Both the position numbers and the translations under genes were made by a program. A stretch of 64,000 bases of DNA. Origin: Halovivax cerinus. Lineage in GTDB: Archaea; Halobacteriota; Halobacteria; Halobacteriales; Natrialbaceae. Shown one piece after another: positions 1 through 9,585 of the stretch. Every line of letters begins with the position of its first letter. Positions within the stretch are counted from its first letter, which is position 1. The notes beneath the pieces are model-generated. The model did no database searches. It had not been told where the DNA came from and saw only the letters and a list, made by a program, of their open reading frames with translations. The DNA is taken from contig NZ_CP101824.1 of assembly GCF_024498195.1 (NCBI RefSeq), positions 2,294,001 to 2,358,000 of the forward strand, written 5' to 3'.

Positions 1-115
1 GTGAGTGATCAGTCCCCGACCGTGAGTGCTCAGTTGCTGCCCGCAGTGGGTGATCGGGCGCGGACCACCGGTTTGTCTCGCCGGGTTTGAGTACCCCGTC
101 CCCGAACGGACGGGT

Positions 116-1033
116 ATGCAAACGCACGTCGTCCCGGTCGGCTTCGACTACGATCGGTTGATCGCCCCGCTGGTCCGCGATCAACGAGTCGTCGATCGCG
201 CGATCCTCCTCGAAGGCGCCGTCGGAAGCGAGGCGAACGTCGAGTACTCACGGAACCTCGCTCGCAAACTCGAGACGGACTTCGAGAACCTCCTCGGGGC
301 CGAGACGGACCGATTCGTGCTGGAAGACGTCTACGACTACGACGGGGCGTTCGAGCAGGCGTACGATCTCATCACGGCCGAACTCGACGCCGGCAACGAG
401 GTCTGGGTGAACGTCGCGGCCATGCCCCGAACGGTGAGCTTCGCGTTCGCGAACGCTGCCCACTCGCTCATCGTCGAACGGGAGGACCAGCGCGACCGGA
501 TCCACGCGTACTACACCGCGCCCGAGAAGTACCTGGAGACGGAGCTTGCGGAGGAGTTGCGCGCCCAGCGCGCGTTGCTCGAGACCCTGCGCGAGGAGGG
601 TGCCTCGAGCGCGACCGCACTCGACCAGAATCGGATCACCGAGCGGTTAGAGAGCGCTCGCGACCTCCTCACGGAGTTCGACGAGCGCGGCACCACGATC
701 GGTGCGAAGGAGATCGACGGCAGTCACGTCGTCGAACTGCCTGTCGCCACCTTCACGAACGTCAAACCCTTCGAGGAACTCATCCTCTTCAAACTTGGCG
801 AGGACGGCGAGTTCGAGTCCGTCTCCGAACTCGCCGGCGCGCTCGCCCGAGAGCTGAACGAGGAGTACACCGACAGTTTCCGATCGAAAGTCATCTACAC
901 CGTCGATCGCCTCGGTCCCGGCGGAAAAGGTCTCATCGAACGGGAGAAACGGGGTAACTCCCACCGAACGCGGCTCTCGCCGATCGGCGAACTCTGGGTC
1001 AGAACCCACGCCGATCGGGACTTGGAGTCGTGA
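116..1033 (+). CDS. HFX_2341-family (DUF6293) transcriptional regulator
   Basis: A 305-residue protein that resembles the haloarchaeal HFX_2341 regulators. The start is placed at the ATG before QTHVVPVGFDYDRL because this is the conserved N-terminus of the family; an upstream extension of the frame has no family-like sequence. The N-terminal half (about residues 1-150) alternates strands and helices like a nucleotide-sensing Rossmann/CARF-like fold, with the conserved stretch VNVAAMPRTVSFAFA. The C-terminal 100 residues look like a winged helix (KVIYTVDRLGPGGKGLIER). It probably binds DNA in response to a small ligand; that ligand and the targets are unknown. It converges on the exporter gene downstream. 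Confidence 0.85.
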   Translation: MQTHVVPVGFDYDRLIAPLVRDQRVVDRAILLEGAVGSEANVEYSRNLARKLETDFENLLGAETDRFVLEDVYDYDGAFEQAYDLITAELDAGNEVWVNVAAMPRTVSFAFANAAHSLIVEREDQRDRIHAYYTAPEKYLETELAEELRAQRALLETLREEGASSATALDQNRITERLESARDLLTEFDERGTTIGAKEIDGSHVVELPVATFTNVKPFEELILFKLGEDGEFESVSELAGALARELNEEYTDSFRSKVIYTVDRLGPGGKGLIEREKRGNSHRTRLSPIGELWVRTHADRDLES

Positions 1034-1061
1034 GGCCGTCGGACGATCACGTCTGACCATG

Positions 1062-1169
1062 GAACGCTGCTCCGTCGCTCTCTCACGTCCGACGCTCGAA
1101 GGCTGCCTCGTCGCTCTCTCACGGCCGACACTCGATCGCTGCCTCGTCGCTCGCTCACGCCCGATCGAG
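1062..1169. repeat. 36-bp tandem repeat, three copies
   Basis: Three diverged copies of a 36-bp unit lie between two convergent genes; the third runs a few bases into the 3' end of the exporter gene. Read on the plus strand each copy gives a 12-residue unit ending in LSRPTL or RSRP. The copies share the core ctcgtcgctctctcac. I see no start signal or gene here. Confidence 0.8.
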
Positions 1170-3803
1170 TCGAACCATGGTTCGCTCCCGGATCACCAGC
1201 AGGCTCGGCAACACCAGCAGACACGAGACGAACGCGAACCCGATCGCCAGCCCGGTGACGATCCCGAACCGACGAAGCGGCGGTGCCAGCGCGAGCGCGA
1301 GCACGGCGAACCCGGCCGCCGTGGTCATCGCACTCCCCAGCAACGCCCCGCCCGTTCCGGTGACCGTCGAGCGAAGTGCTGCGTCGACGTCGTCTGACTT
1401 CGTCCCGTCGGTCGCTTCGGTCCCCTCTCGGTGATCCGAGACGCCGTCGGCGTCTCGCCGCTCGCTCACGAACCGTTCACCGAGGTGGATGCTGTAGTCG
1501 ACGCCGAGGCCGATGGCGAGGCTCGTGATGACCGCCGTCTCGCTGTTGAACGGCAGGTCGAGGGCTGCCATCACCCCGAGGAGTAACGCGAGCGCGACGA
1601 CGACGGGCGCCATCGTGATCGGGCCGAGCGAGGGTGCGCCGTGGCGGATCCAGTAGAGGACGGTGAGGAAGACGAGTATGACGACTAGCGTGATCGCCAA
1701 CGCCTGGACCAACGTCTCGAGGAGTGCGTCCTGGACGACGGCCGTCTGGATGGGGCCGCCGGTCGGCGTCGCGCGGACATCCGCCTCGGACTCGATGGCG
1801 GTGGCGAGGGTGTCGACGTCGTCGGCGACGTCCTGTGCGCTCGCATCCCCGCGCACGCTCACGAGCAGGCGGATGGATTCGTACGTCCCGTCGTCCCGTT
1901 CGATCACCGTCTCCGCCCGGTCGGCGTCCGCCTCGTAGAGCGCGTCGTACAGGCCCGCGACGTCCCGGTCCGGAACGCCGTCGCCGTCGGTATCGCGCTC
2001 GTCGAGCGCCTGGCGGACGTCCTCGTCGGTCGCGGCGAGTTCCCGGGCGACCGAGAGTGGTGTCTCCGCGGCGACGTCCCCGTCGGGGGTTCGGTCTATC
2101 GTCTCGAACGTCGCGTCGCTCGTACGGGCCGATTCGATCGCAGCCAGGACTGACGGGTCGGGTATCGAGCCGCCCCCGTCTCCCTCTGGTCGTATCAGTA
2201 TTTCCGCCTCCGATCCCTCGCCACCGGCCCTGAAGCGCTCGTTCAGGTAGGCGACGTCGTCGGTGATCGTGTACGTTCCAGCCGCCAACGGGCCGGGGAG
2301 CGATTTCGCCCACCCGGGCGCGTCGCGCGGGAGGAAGTCGGTCTCGTTGAACTCCGTGTCGATCGTCGTCGCGCCGTAGACACCCGCCGAGGCGAGTACC
2401 AGGGTGACGATCACGACGGCGATCGGTGCGCGCCGGGCGAGCGTCACGCCGATCGACAGCGCCCGGTTGACCGGACCTGGCGTCGACCCGAACGCCGGTT
2501 TCGCCCGGTCGCGATCGAATCGACCTTCGAGAACGCCGTCGACGAGGACTTTCAACGCCGGGACGAAGACGCCGAAGGCGACCAGCGTCGCGAAGATGCC
2601 GCCGCCGGAGAGGATCGCGAAGTCGCGAACCGCGGCCAGCGGACTGACGACGTTCGAGAGGAAGCCGACGCCGGTCGAGAACGTGGCCGCCGCGAGCGCG
2701 AGGATCACGCCGCCGAGACCGAGCGCCATCCCGCCCCGAACGCCGACCCCGTCGGACTCCACGCCGTCCAGAACGCCGGTTCTCGCCTCCCGATACCGCA
2801 TGATGACGTGCAGTGAGTAGTCGATCGACAGGCCGATCAACAGGAAGGGAACCGCGATCAGGAGCTGGCTCGACGGGATCCGGAGCCAACCCATGAGCCC
2901 CGCCAGCCAGGCCATCACGAGGGCGATACCGGCGATCGAGAGGAGGACGTCGACGACGTCCCGGTAGGTGATCGCGAGCGCACCCAGCACGAGGACGAGC
3001 GCGACCGGCGTGATGATCGCGAAGCTGTCCCCGACGGCGTTCGTCGAGGCCTCGTCGGTGATCCCCTGACCGAAGACGAAGCCGTCGTCGAAACGGTCGT
3101 CGAACAGCGATTCGAGTTCAACCTGCGCCTCGTACGCCGCCTGTGGCTCCTCGTCTTCTCCCGTCGGGCCCGTCTGGAACGCGAGGATCAGTCGCGACTC
3201 GGCGTCCGTACTCCCGGATTCGTAGTCGGTCGGTAGGAACGCAGCGGCGTCCGCGCCGGCGGGTCCGGAACCGCCCCCTGGGTGTGTCGTCTCGCCGGAG
3301 AGTACCTCGCCCACGAGCGACTCGACGTCTTCCGGTGAGCGCGCTTCGAGCGCCGCGATCTGCTCGTCTATGGTGGGTTGGCTGGTGTCGGGCTGGCCGT
3401 TCGTTTCGGCGGCACGATCCTCGAAGACGGCGGCGGTGGCGACGACGTTCTCGACGCCCTGGAACCCGGGATCTGCGAGTGTCGACTCGATCGACGCTCG
3501 ATCTCGCGCGTCCGCTTGCAGCCGGAGTCCCTCCAGGAGCGATTCCTTCGTGAGCACGTCGCCGCCTTCGTCACGAACGACGAGCTGGGTGACGATGCGG
3601 TCGTCGCTCTCGTAGTTCGTGTCGACGTAGTCGCCGGCGCGGGTCTCGGGGGAGTCCACGTCGAATTCGCCGATACCGGCACTTCCAGCGTCGCCCACTG
3701 CGGCGCCCGCGGCGACGACGGCCGTGAGTACGACGATCCCGATCACCACGGCCCGGCTGTGGGCGGCGATCCACGTGGCGTACCGTTCGGCGAGGTCGGC
3801 CAT
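1155..3803 (-). CDS. MMPL/RND-family transporter
   Basis: An 882-residue membrane protein with the internal duplication of the RND/MMPL superfamily. Each half has one transmembrane helix (near residues 15-40 and 460-485), a long external loop of roughly 200 residues, then a bundle of about five helices. The two related motifs GLSIDYSLH and GLGVDYSIH mark the proton-relay helices in the two halves. MMPL proteins export lipids or hydrophobic compounds using the ion gradient; the substrate here cannot be told. The second loop carries a DTDGDGVPD stretch like a calcium-binding EF/thrombospondin type 3 repeat. It starts with ATG before ADLAERYATW. Confidence 0.9.
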   Translation of the reverse strand: MADLAERYATWIAAHSRAVVIGIVVLTAVVAAGAAVGDAGSAGIGEFDVDSPETRAGDYVDTNYESDDRIVTQLVVRDEGGDVLTKESLLEGLRLQADARDRASIESTLADPGFQGVENVVATAAVFEDRAAETNGQPDTSQPTIDEQIAALEARSPEDVESLVGEVLSGETTHPGGGSGPAGADAAAFLPTDYESGSTDAESRLILAFQTGPTGEDEEPQAAYEAQVELESLFDDRFDDGFVFGQGITDEASTNAVGDSFAIITPVALVLVLGALAITYRDVVDVLLSIAGIALVMAWLAGLMGWLRIPSSQLLIAVPFLLIGLSIDYSLHVIMRYREARTGVLDGVESDGVGVRGGMALGLGGVILALAAATFSTGVGFLSNVVSPLAAVRDFAILSGGGIFATLVAFGVFVPALKVLVDGVLEGRFDRDRAKPAFGSTPGPVNRALSIGVTLARRAPIAVVIVTLVLASAGVYGATTIDTEFNETDFLPRDAPGWAKSLPGPLAAGTYTITDDVAYLNERFRAGGEGSEAEILIRPEGDGGGSIPDPSVLAAIESARTSDATFETIDRTPDGDVAAETPLSVARELAATDEDVRQALDERDTDGDGVPDRDVAGLYDALYEADADRAETVIERDDGTYESIRLLVSVRGDASAQDVADDVDTLATAIESEADVRATPTGGPIQTAVVQDALLETLVQALAITLVVILVFLTVLYWIRHGAPSLGPITMAPVVVALALLLGVMAALDLPFNSETAVITSLAIGLGVDYSIHLGERFVSERRDADGVSDHREGTEATDGTKSDDVDAALRSTVTGTGGALLGSAMTTAAGFAVLALALAPPLRRFGIVTGLAIGFAFVSCLLVLPSLLVIRERTMVRLDRA

Positions 3804-4187
3804 CCTACCGCCACCTCCGTTCGAACCTGCCGTTCCGACTCGTTCGATGTCGACCGATCATGGCTCGATTCTCGCCGCTACGCGCCCATATAGGTTCGTT
3901 CGTGTCCAGCGACCTGGGACTACCTCGACGCGAAACACCTAACAGGACCGAGCGTGAGGACCACACATGGACGAATCCGTCACCGAATGCCGGTTCGACG
4001 GGTCCCGCGGCGCCGTCCTCGTAGGGGCCGTCTAGGCCCACCACCCTGCCCCGTTTCGACGGATGTATTGTCGCCGACTGAAATACGACGAACAACGACC
4101 AGTATCACCGATGTTCCCACACGATACCGACATCCCGTCGCGATCGATGGAGACGCACCGACGACGCCCACTTCGGGCGGTGAGACC
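3804..4187. other. Divergent promoter region between exporter gene and valS
   Basis: This 384-base spacer separates the divergent exporter and valS genes. It holds an A/T-rich candidate TATA element (catatagg near 3886-3893) for the exporter gene. A 22-codon frame (3967-4035, beginning MDESVTECRFDG) sits upstream of valS. I cannot say whether that short frame is a gene, a leader peptide or chance. Confidence 0.5.
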
Positions 4188-6878
4188 ATGACAGGCACTG
4201 CGGAGGAGCACACGGACGAGGCCGAAGCGCACACGCCCGAACTCGACGGGGAGTACGACGCCGACGCCATCGAATCCCACTGGCAGCGCCGGTGGGTCGA
4301 GACGGACACGTACGCCTACGAGGGCGACCCGGAACAGGATCCCAACACCGTCTATGCGATCGACACGCCGCCACCGACAGTCTCGGGGAGCCTGCACATG
4401 GGCCACCTCTACGGGCACACGTTGCAGGACTTCGCGGCCCGGTTCCAGCGGATGGCCGACGGCGACGTCCTCTTTCCGTTCGGCTACGACGACAACGGTA
4501 TCGCCTCCGAACGGCTGACTGAGGACGAACTCGACATCCGTCACCAGGACTACGAGCGCCAGGAATTCCAGGACCTCTGTCGCGACGTCTGTCAGACGTA
4601 CGAGGCCGAGTTCACCGAGAAGATGCAGGGGCTCGGCACCTCGATCGACTGGAACCGTACCTACAAGACGATCGAGCCGCGCGTCCAACGCATCTCTCAG
4701 CTCTCCTTCCTCGACCTCTACGAGAAGGGCCGAGAGTACCGAAAGAAGGCGCCGGCGATCTGGTGTCCCGAGTGCGAGACGGCGATCTCGCAGGTCGAAG
4801 TCGAGGACGACGAGCGTGGCTCGCACTTCAACGACATCGCGTTCGACATAGCGAGTAGTGGGACAGACCGCGACGAGTTCGTCATCTCGACGACGCGCCC
4901 GGAACTGATTCCGGCCTGCGTCGCGGTCTTCGTCCATCCCGAGGACGATGCTAATCGGGATCTGATCGGCGAGACGGCCCGCGTCCCCATCTTCGGGCAC
5001 GAGGTACCGATCATCGAAGACGAGCGGGTCGACATGGAGAAGGGCAGCGGCGTCGTCATGTGCTGTACCTTCGGCGACCAGAACGACATCGAGTGGTACC
5101 AGGCACACGACCTCCCGCTGCGCGTCGCCATCGACGAGACTGCGACGATGACCGACCTCGCGGACGACTACGAGGGTCTCTCGACCGAGGAAGCGCGCGA
5201 GGCCATCGTCGAGGACCTGGACGAGGCGGGCGCGCTCCGCGATCGGTGGGAGATCACCCACGCCGTCGGCGTCCACGAGCGGTGTGACACGCCCGTCGAG
5301 TACCGCGTCTCCAAGCAGTGGTACGTCGAGATTCTGGATCACAAGGACGAGTACCTAGAGGCCGGCCGGGAGATGGACTGGTACCCCGAGAAGATGTTTA
5401 CGAGGTACAAACACTGGATCGAGGGGCTGGAGTGGGACTGGCTCATCTCCCGCCAGCGCGATTCGGGGATCCCGTTCCCGGTCTGGTACTGTACAGAGTG
5501 CGATCACCCGATCATGGCCGACAAGGCGGACCTGCCGGTCGATCCGCTCTCGGACGACCCACCGGTCGAGGCCTGTCCCGAGTGTGGTAACGAGGAATTC
5601 GAACCAGAAGAGGACGTCTTCGACACGTGGGCGACCTCGTCGCTGACGCCGTTGATCAACGCCGGCTGGGATTGGACGGAAAACGCTAGTGAGGCTGGTG
5701 ATGGCGCCTTCACCATGGACCACCCGGAACTCTACCCGTTCGACCTCCGCCCGCAGGGCCACGATATCATCTCGTTCTGGCTGTTCCACACGGTCATCAA
5801 GTGTTACGAGCACACCGGCGAGGTCCCCTTCGAGGCGACGCTGATCAACGGTCACGTCCTGGACGAGAACCGCGAGAAGATGTCCAAGTCGCGGGGCAAC
5901 GTAGTAGCCCCTGACGAAGTGATCACGGAGTACCCTGTCGACGCCATCCGCTTTTGGGCGGCCAGCGCCGCGGTCGGCGACGACTTCCCGTATCAGGAGC
6001 AGGACCTCCGCGCGGGCGAGAAACTCCTGCGCAAGCTCTGGAACGCCTCGAAGCTCGTCGACAGCCTCGCCCCGGCCGACCCTGACGAGCCGGCGGAACT
6101 CGCACAAATCGACCGCTGGCTGCTGGCCGAGCTCGACGACGCAATCGCGGACCTGACGGCCCACTTCGACGCTCACGAGTACGCGAAGGCCCGCGACCGT
6201 CTGCGGACGTTCTTCTGGAACACGTTCTGTGACGACTACCTGGAAATTGCGAAAGAGCGTGCCGACGATCCCTCTACGCAGTACGCGCTGCGGATGGCCC
6301 ACCGGACCTTCCTCGAGCTGTGGGCGCCGTTCCTCCCGCACCTCACAGAAGAGATCTGGCAGTCGGTGTACGCATCCGAATCGTCGTCGATCGACGAATC
6401 GAGTGTCCACCGCCGCGCGTGGCCCTCGCCGCGTGGCCACGAGGCGGACCTGGACGCCGGCGAAACCGCGATGGCCGTCATCTCCGCGCTCAGGCGCTAC
6501 AAGAGCGAAAACCAACGCCCGCTGAATAGCGAACTCGATCGGGTCTCCGTCCACGGCGCGGTCGACGGGTTCGAAGCGGCGATCGCGAACGTCATGCACG
6601 TCGCGGAACTCGACGTGCTCGAGTCTGCGCCGGAGATCTCGACCGAAATCGCGTCGATCGACCTCGACTACGCCACGCTGGGACCGGCGTACGGCTCGGC
6701 GGTCGGCGATATCGACGCGGCGATCGACGCCGGCGAGTTCGACGTGAGTGACGACGGGCGCCTTCTCGTCGCGGGTGAGGAACTCGCCCCTGACCTGTTC
6801 GAGATCGAACGCGAGCGAGCCTACGACGGTCCCGGCGAGATGCTCGAAGCGGACGAGGCGATCGTCATCGTCGAGTAG
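4188..6878 (+). CDS. valS: Valine-tRNA ligase
   Basis: An 896-residue class Ia aminoacyl-tRNA synthetase that charges tRNA-Val in the cytoplasm. The HIGH-type motif HMGHLYGH lies at about residues 70-77 and the KMSKS motif at 564-568. The central editing domain spans roughly residues 190-390, and zinc-binding pairs appear as CPEC (about 195) and CTEC/CPEC (about 440-465). The C-terminal anticodon-binding domain follows the catalytic core. The start is the ATG before TGTAEEHTDE, which gives the usual acidic haloarchaeal N-terminus; the frame stays open upstream to 3954 with arginine-rich sequence unlike the family. Length and motif order fit archaeal ValRS. Confidence 0.97.
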   Translation: MTGTAEEHTDEAEAHTPELDGEYDADAIESHWQRRWVETDTYAYEGDPEQDPNTVYAIDTPPPTVSGSLHMGHLYGHTLQDFAARFQRMADGDVLFPFGYDDNGIASERLTEDELDIRHQDYERQEFQDLCRDVCQTYEAEFTEKMQGLGTSIDWNRTYKTIEPRVQRISQLSFLDLYEKGREYRKKAPAIWCPECETAISQVEVEDDERGSHFNDIAFDIASSGTDRDEFVISTTRPELIPACVAVFVHPEDDANRDLIGETARVPIFGHEVPIIEDERVDMEKGSGVVMCCTFGDQNDIEWYQAHDLPLRVAIDETATMTDLADDYEGLSTEEAREAIVEDLDEAGALRDRWEITHAVGVHERCDTPVEYRVSKQWYVEILDHKDEYLEAGREMDWYPEKMFTRYKHWIEGLEWDWLISRQRDSGIPFPVWYCTECDHPIMADKADLPVDPLSDDPPVEACPECGNEEFEPEEDVFDTWATSSLTPLINAGWDWTENASEAGDGAFTMDHPELYPFDLRPQGHDIISFWLFHTVIKCYEHTGEVPFEATLINGHVLDENREKMSKSRGNVVAPDEVITEYPVDAIRFWAASAAVGDDFPYQEQDLRAGEKLLRKLWNASKLVDSLAPADPDEPAELAQIDRWLLAELDDAIADLTAHFDAHEYAKARDRLRTFFWNTFCDDYLEIAKERADDPSTQYALRMAHRTFLELWAPFLPHLTEEIWQSVYASESSSIDESSVHRRAWPSPRGHEADLDAGETAMAVISALRRYKSENQRPLNSELDRVSVHGAVDGFEAAIANVMHVAELDVLESAPEISTEIASIDLDYATLGPAYGSAVGDIDAAIDAGEFDVSDDGRLLVAGEELAPDLFEIERERAYDGPGEMLEADEAIVIVE

Positions 6879-7053
6879 CGCCTCCGTCTGTCGTCGACAC
6901 CCCGGGGCCCTCGCGCCGTTCGTATCCGATCTATTATTGAAACCGTTTGTTACATCCGATAGTAATAGTTATACCGTTCCCGTGAGACGTTCGAGTCGTA
7001 CGCGAGCGAACCGTGTACGAACGATACCCGCCGACAGCCGCTCATCCAGGACA

Positions 7054-7410
7054 ATGAACGCTCCCGTCGACCACCGAGGACAGATCAGCATCGACCCCGA
7101 CTTTCCCCTGCCCGTCGCGGTGGACCTCCTCTCGAACCGTCGCCGTCGTCGGGTGATCGAGGTCCTCACGACCCATCCCGAGTCGCTGACGCTCGACGAG
7201 TTGGCCGGTACGCTCGTCGACGACGAGACACTGCCAGTCGACTGCGTCGAGACGCTCCGGATCGAACTGCACCACAGTCACCTTCCGAAACTCGCAGACC
7301 TGGGAGTGATCGGATACGACAGGGAGACACACCGCATCCGGCGCCTCGCCGGTCTCTCGAGCCTCGTTCCACTGCTCGAGGTCGTCATGGCCACCGAGAA
7401 CGGTGGCTGA
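7054..7410 (+). CDS. Small winged-helix protein (DUF7344-like)
   Basis: A 118-residue protein with a single winged-helix domain. The segment VDLLSNRRRRRVIEVLTTHPESLTLDELAGTLV is typical of the haloarchaeal DUF7344 HTH family, followed by LHHSHLPKLADLGVIGYD, the usual recognition-helix and wing region. It is probably a transcription regulator with unknown targets. The start is the ATG before NAPVDHRGQ. Upstream lies an A/T-rich stretch (about 6930-6980) that can serve as its promoter. It converges on the DUF1405 gene 32 bases away. Confidence 0.8.
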   Translation: MNAPVDHRGQISIDPDFPLPVAVDLLSNRRRRRVIEVLTTHPESLTLDELAGTLVDDETLPVDCVETLRIELHHSHLPKLADLGVIGYDRETHRIRRLAGLSSLVPLLEVVMATENGG

Positions 7411-7442
7411 GCCGTTCCCGATCGGGCCAGGGCTTCCCGCAG

Positions 7443-8135
7443 TTAAGACGGCGTTCTCGCCGCGTAGACGTGTATCGAGAGTGCCGTGTAGACGGCAAGC
7501 AGGGTGAGGACCGTGGCTCCGGCGGCCGCGATCCCGTGTGCGTCACCACCGAGAGCGACGGGTTCGTTCGGGGCGACGGGGAGCGCGGTGTGGTGTGGGT
7601 CACCGACGATCGGGACGAAGTAATCGACGAGCAGGTTCGTCCCGTACCAGCCGAGCGCGATCCCGATGCCCCCGATCGAGAAGTCGCTGATCCGGTGGAG
7701 CACCAGCGCCTGGACGGCCATCGCGAGGTGACTCCAGAACAGGAACCCGTACATCAGCGGGTGGAGGTACGAGAAGGAATCGGAAAAGACCAGCAGCGTG
7801 AACGGTGTCCACAGGCCGTAGGTCAGGTTGCCGAAGAACGCGAGCGCGGTGAGCCAGGGGCGTTCCCGGCCGAGTTTCCAGGCGCCGATCGCGAGCGCGA
7901 TCAACAGCGTCGCGACCGGACTGTCGGGGACGAACGGCCACATCACCGCCGGCGTCTCGACGAACTGGTACCGGTAGTACCAGAAGCCGAAGGCCGTCCC
8001 CGCGAGGTTGACCGCGACGATCGGCCAGGCGAGGCGCAGGCCGAGGTCCTCGACTCGCTCCGGCACCGGTGCGAGCCACCGGGGAAGAGACGTCCGGCGC
8101 GACTGTTCGGTGGCGGCTGCCATCGATTCCTGCAT
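7443..8135 (-). CDS. DUF1405 family integral membrane protein
   Basis: A 230-residue hydrophobic protein with about six transmembrane helices. The segments AFGFWYYRYQFVETP, GNLTYGLWTPFTLL and PLMYGFLFWSHLAMAVQALVL match the DUF1405 family of archaeal and firmicute membrane proteins, which has no established function. A soluble N-terminal stretch of about 30 residues precedes the first helix. The start could be either the first ATG (before QES) or the methionine four codons later. It is followed divergently by nothing on its strand; the next gene on the same strand begins well upstream. Confidence 0.8.
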   Translation of the reverse strand: MQESMAAATEQSRRTSLPRWLAPVPERVEDLGLRLAWPIVAVNLAGTAFGFWYYRYQFVETPAVMWPFVPDSPVATLLIALAIGAWKLGRERPWLTALAFFGNLTYGLWTPFTLLVFSDSFSYLHPLMYGFLFWSHLAMAVQALVLHRISDFSIGGIGIALGWYGTNLLVDYFVPIVGDPHHTALPVAPNEPVALGGDAHGIAAAGATVLTLLAVYTALSIHVYAARTPS

Positions 8136-8211
8136 CTCGGCGGATCCGCAAAGAGGTAGCGGTTCGGGCCGATCGAACGTCGGGTGCGGGCCGTCGGCGA
8201 TGGAACCGCCG

Positions 8212-9321
8212 CTACGGGAGTTCGTACCGGCTCACCATCGTTCGCTCCGCTGCGACGACGCCGTCGTCCATCGCGGCGTGGGCGAACTTCGTGTTCGTCC
8301 CGGTCGAGCGGGCACGGAGCGTCCCGTCTCGATCGAGGACCAGGACGGCGTACCCCGACGATCCCACGACGATCCGATCGTCGACGAGCCTCGGATCCGT
8401 GTAGACGGCCCCGCCGAAGTCGTCGCCGTCGGTGTGCCAGAGACGGTCGCCGCTCGTTCGATCGAACGCGTACATGTCCCGGATCGCCGCGACGTAGACC
8501 CGATCGTCGTCGACGGCCGGCGTCGTCCAGGAGTCGAACGCGTCGGTCTCCCACTCGATTCGGCCCGTTTCGAGGTCGAGGGCTGTGACGCCCCTCTCGA
8601 AGACGGGAACGTAGGCCCGGTCGCCGTCGACCGCGGGACGCTCCGCGACGGCCCCGTCGAGGGCGCGCCACAACTGCGTTCCGTCGGTCCGATCGAAACA
8701 CCGGAGTCCGTCCTCACAGGGGACGTACACGCGACCTCCGGTCAGCGCCGGCGACAGGTCCGCGTGCCGGTCGAGCCTGGTCGAACCAGCTGTCCGGATC
8801 GATTTCGACCACGAAATCTCCCCCGTCGCCCGATCGAGGAGGGCGACGGCCTCGTCGGTCTGGATCGCGATCCGGTCGCCGTCGGCGATCGGCGCGAAGG
8901 GGGCGCCGCCGGGGAGTTTCGTCTCCCACTCGACGCCCGCCTCGGGATCGATACTGTACAGCGTCCCCACGCCCGCGAGTTCGGTCGGCACGAGGAGTCG
9001 ACCGGCCAATTCGTCGACGGCCGGGTTCGCCGTGACGTCTCTGGACGGCGGGGAGCCGAGGACCGAATCGAGCAGCGCCCGCCGATCGTCGGGAGTGTCG
9101 ACGGGAATCTCGTGGAGGTCGTGACCGTCGTCGACGTACACCGCATCGCCGAGCACGCGAGGCGCTGTGTTCGGTGACCCGGGAGTTACACTGGCTGTCC
9201 AGCCTGTTTCCAGTTCGGGGACGGTACGAGCAGTGGGCGAATCGGCGATCATCGAGCAGCCGGCGATCAGTGACGATCCGAGCGTGGCCAGCGCCGCCCG
9301 TCGCGATCGGTCGATCGTCAT
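8212..9321 (-). CDS. PQQ-type beta-propeller Tat lipoprotein
   Basis: A 369-residue exported protein. The N-terminus has a twin-arginine signal (RSRRAALATLG) ending in a lipobox LIAGC with the lipidated Cys at residue 22, so it should be anchored on the outer face of the membrane. The rest is a beta-propeller of PQQ-like blades, seen in repeated patterns such as YSIDPEAGVEWETKL, ALLDRATGEISWSKSI, CFDRTDGTQLWRAL, ALDLETGRIEWETD and AFDRTSGDRLWHTD. This resembles BamB-like and quinoprotein-like blades, but no enzyme residues are evident; a binding or scaffold role is more likely. The start is the ATG immediately before TIDRSRR; an upstream extension lacks a signal. Confidence 0.88.
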   Translation of the reverse strand: MTIDRSRRAALATLGSSLIAGCSMIADSPTARTVPELETGWTASVTPGSPNTAPRVLGDAVYVDDGHDLHEIPVDTPDDRRALLDSVLGSPPSRDVTANPAVDELAGRLLVPTELAGVGTLYSIDPEAGVEWETKLPGGAPFAPIADGDRIAIQTDEAVALLDRATGEISWSKSIRTAGSTRLDRHADLSPALTGGRVYVPCEDGLRCFDRTDGTQLWRALDGAVAERPAVDGDRAYVPVFERGVTALDLETGRIEWETDAFDSWTTPAVDDDRVYVAAIRDMYAFDRTSGDRLWHTDGDDFGGAVYTDPRLVDDRIVVGSSGYAVLVLDRDGTLRARSTGTNTKFAHAAMDDGVVAAERTMVSRYELP

Positions 9322-9585
9322 CGTGTACGAGGATGACGCCGCGTGGGTTTCCGGTCGATCATAGCCGTCTGGACGGTACCGGACGTGATTCGGGGGAGGG
9401 CATTTCGTCCAGCCCTCGACTCGCAAAATATATGGCTGTTTCGACGATCGAACACCGACACCGCTCTCTCAATCCCCGCAGTCGCGCTGCCGGTGGTCTC
9501 ACCGCACGTACATCCCGGTGGATTCGCCACACGTCGATTTGACGGAATGGATACGCGTAAGTGAAGCGGGGCCGAACCCCGTCGT

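Noticed and set aside
116-1033. CRISPR-associated CARF regulator
   Set aside because: The fold may be CARF-like, but there are no cas genes nearby and the family is a general haloarchaeal one.
1477-2889. 470-codon frame inside the exporter gene
   Set aside because: Same-strand shadow frame with arginine-dominated composition; the exporter frame has the RND motifs.
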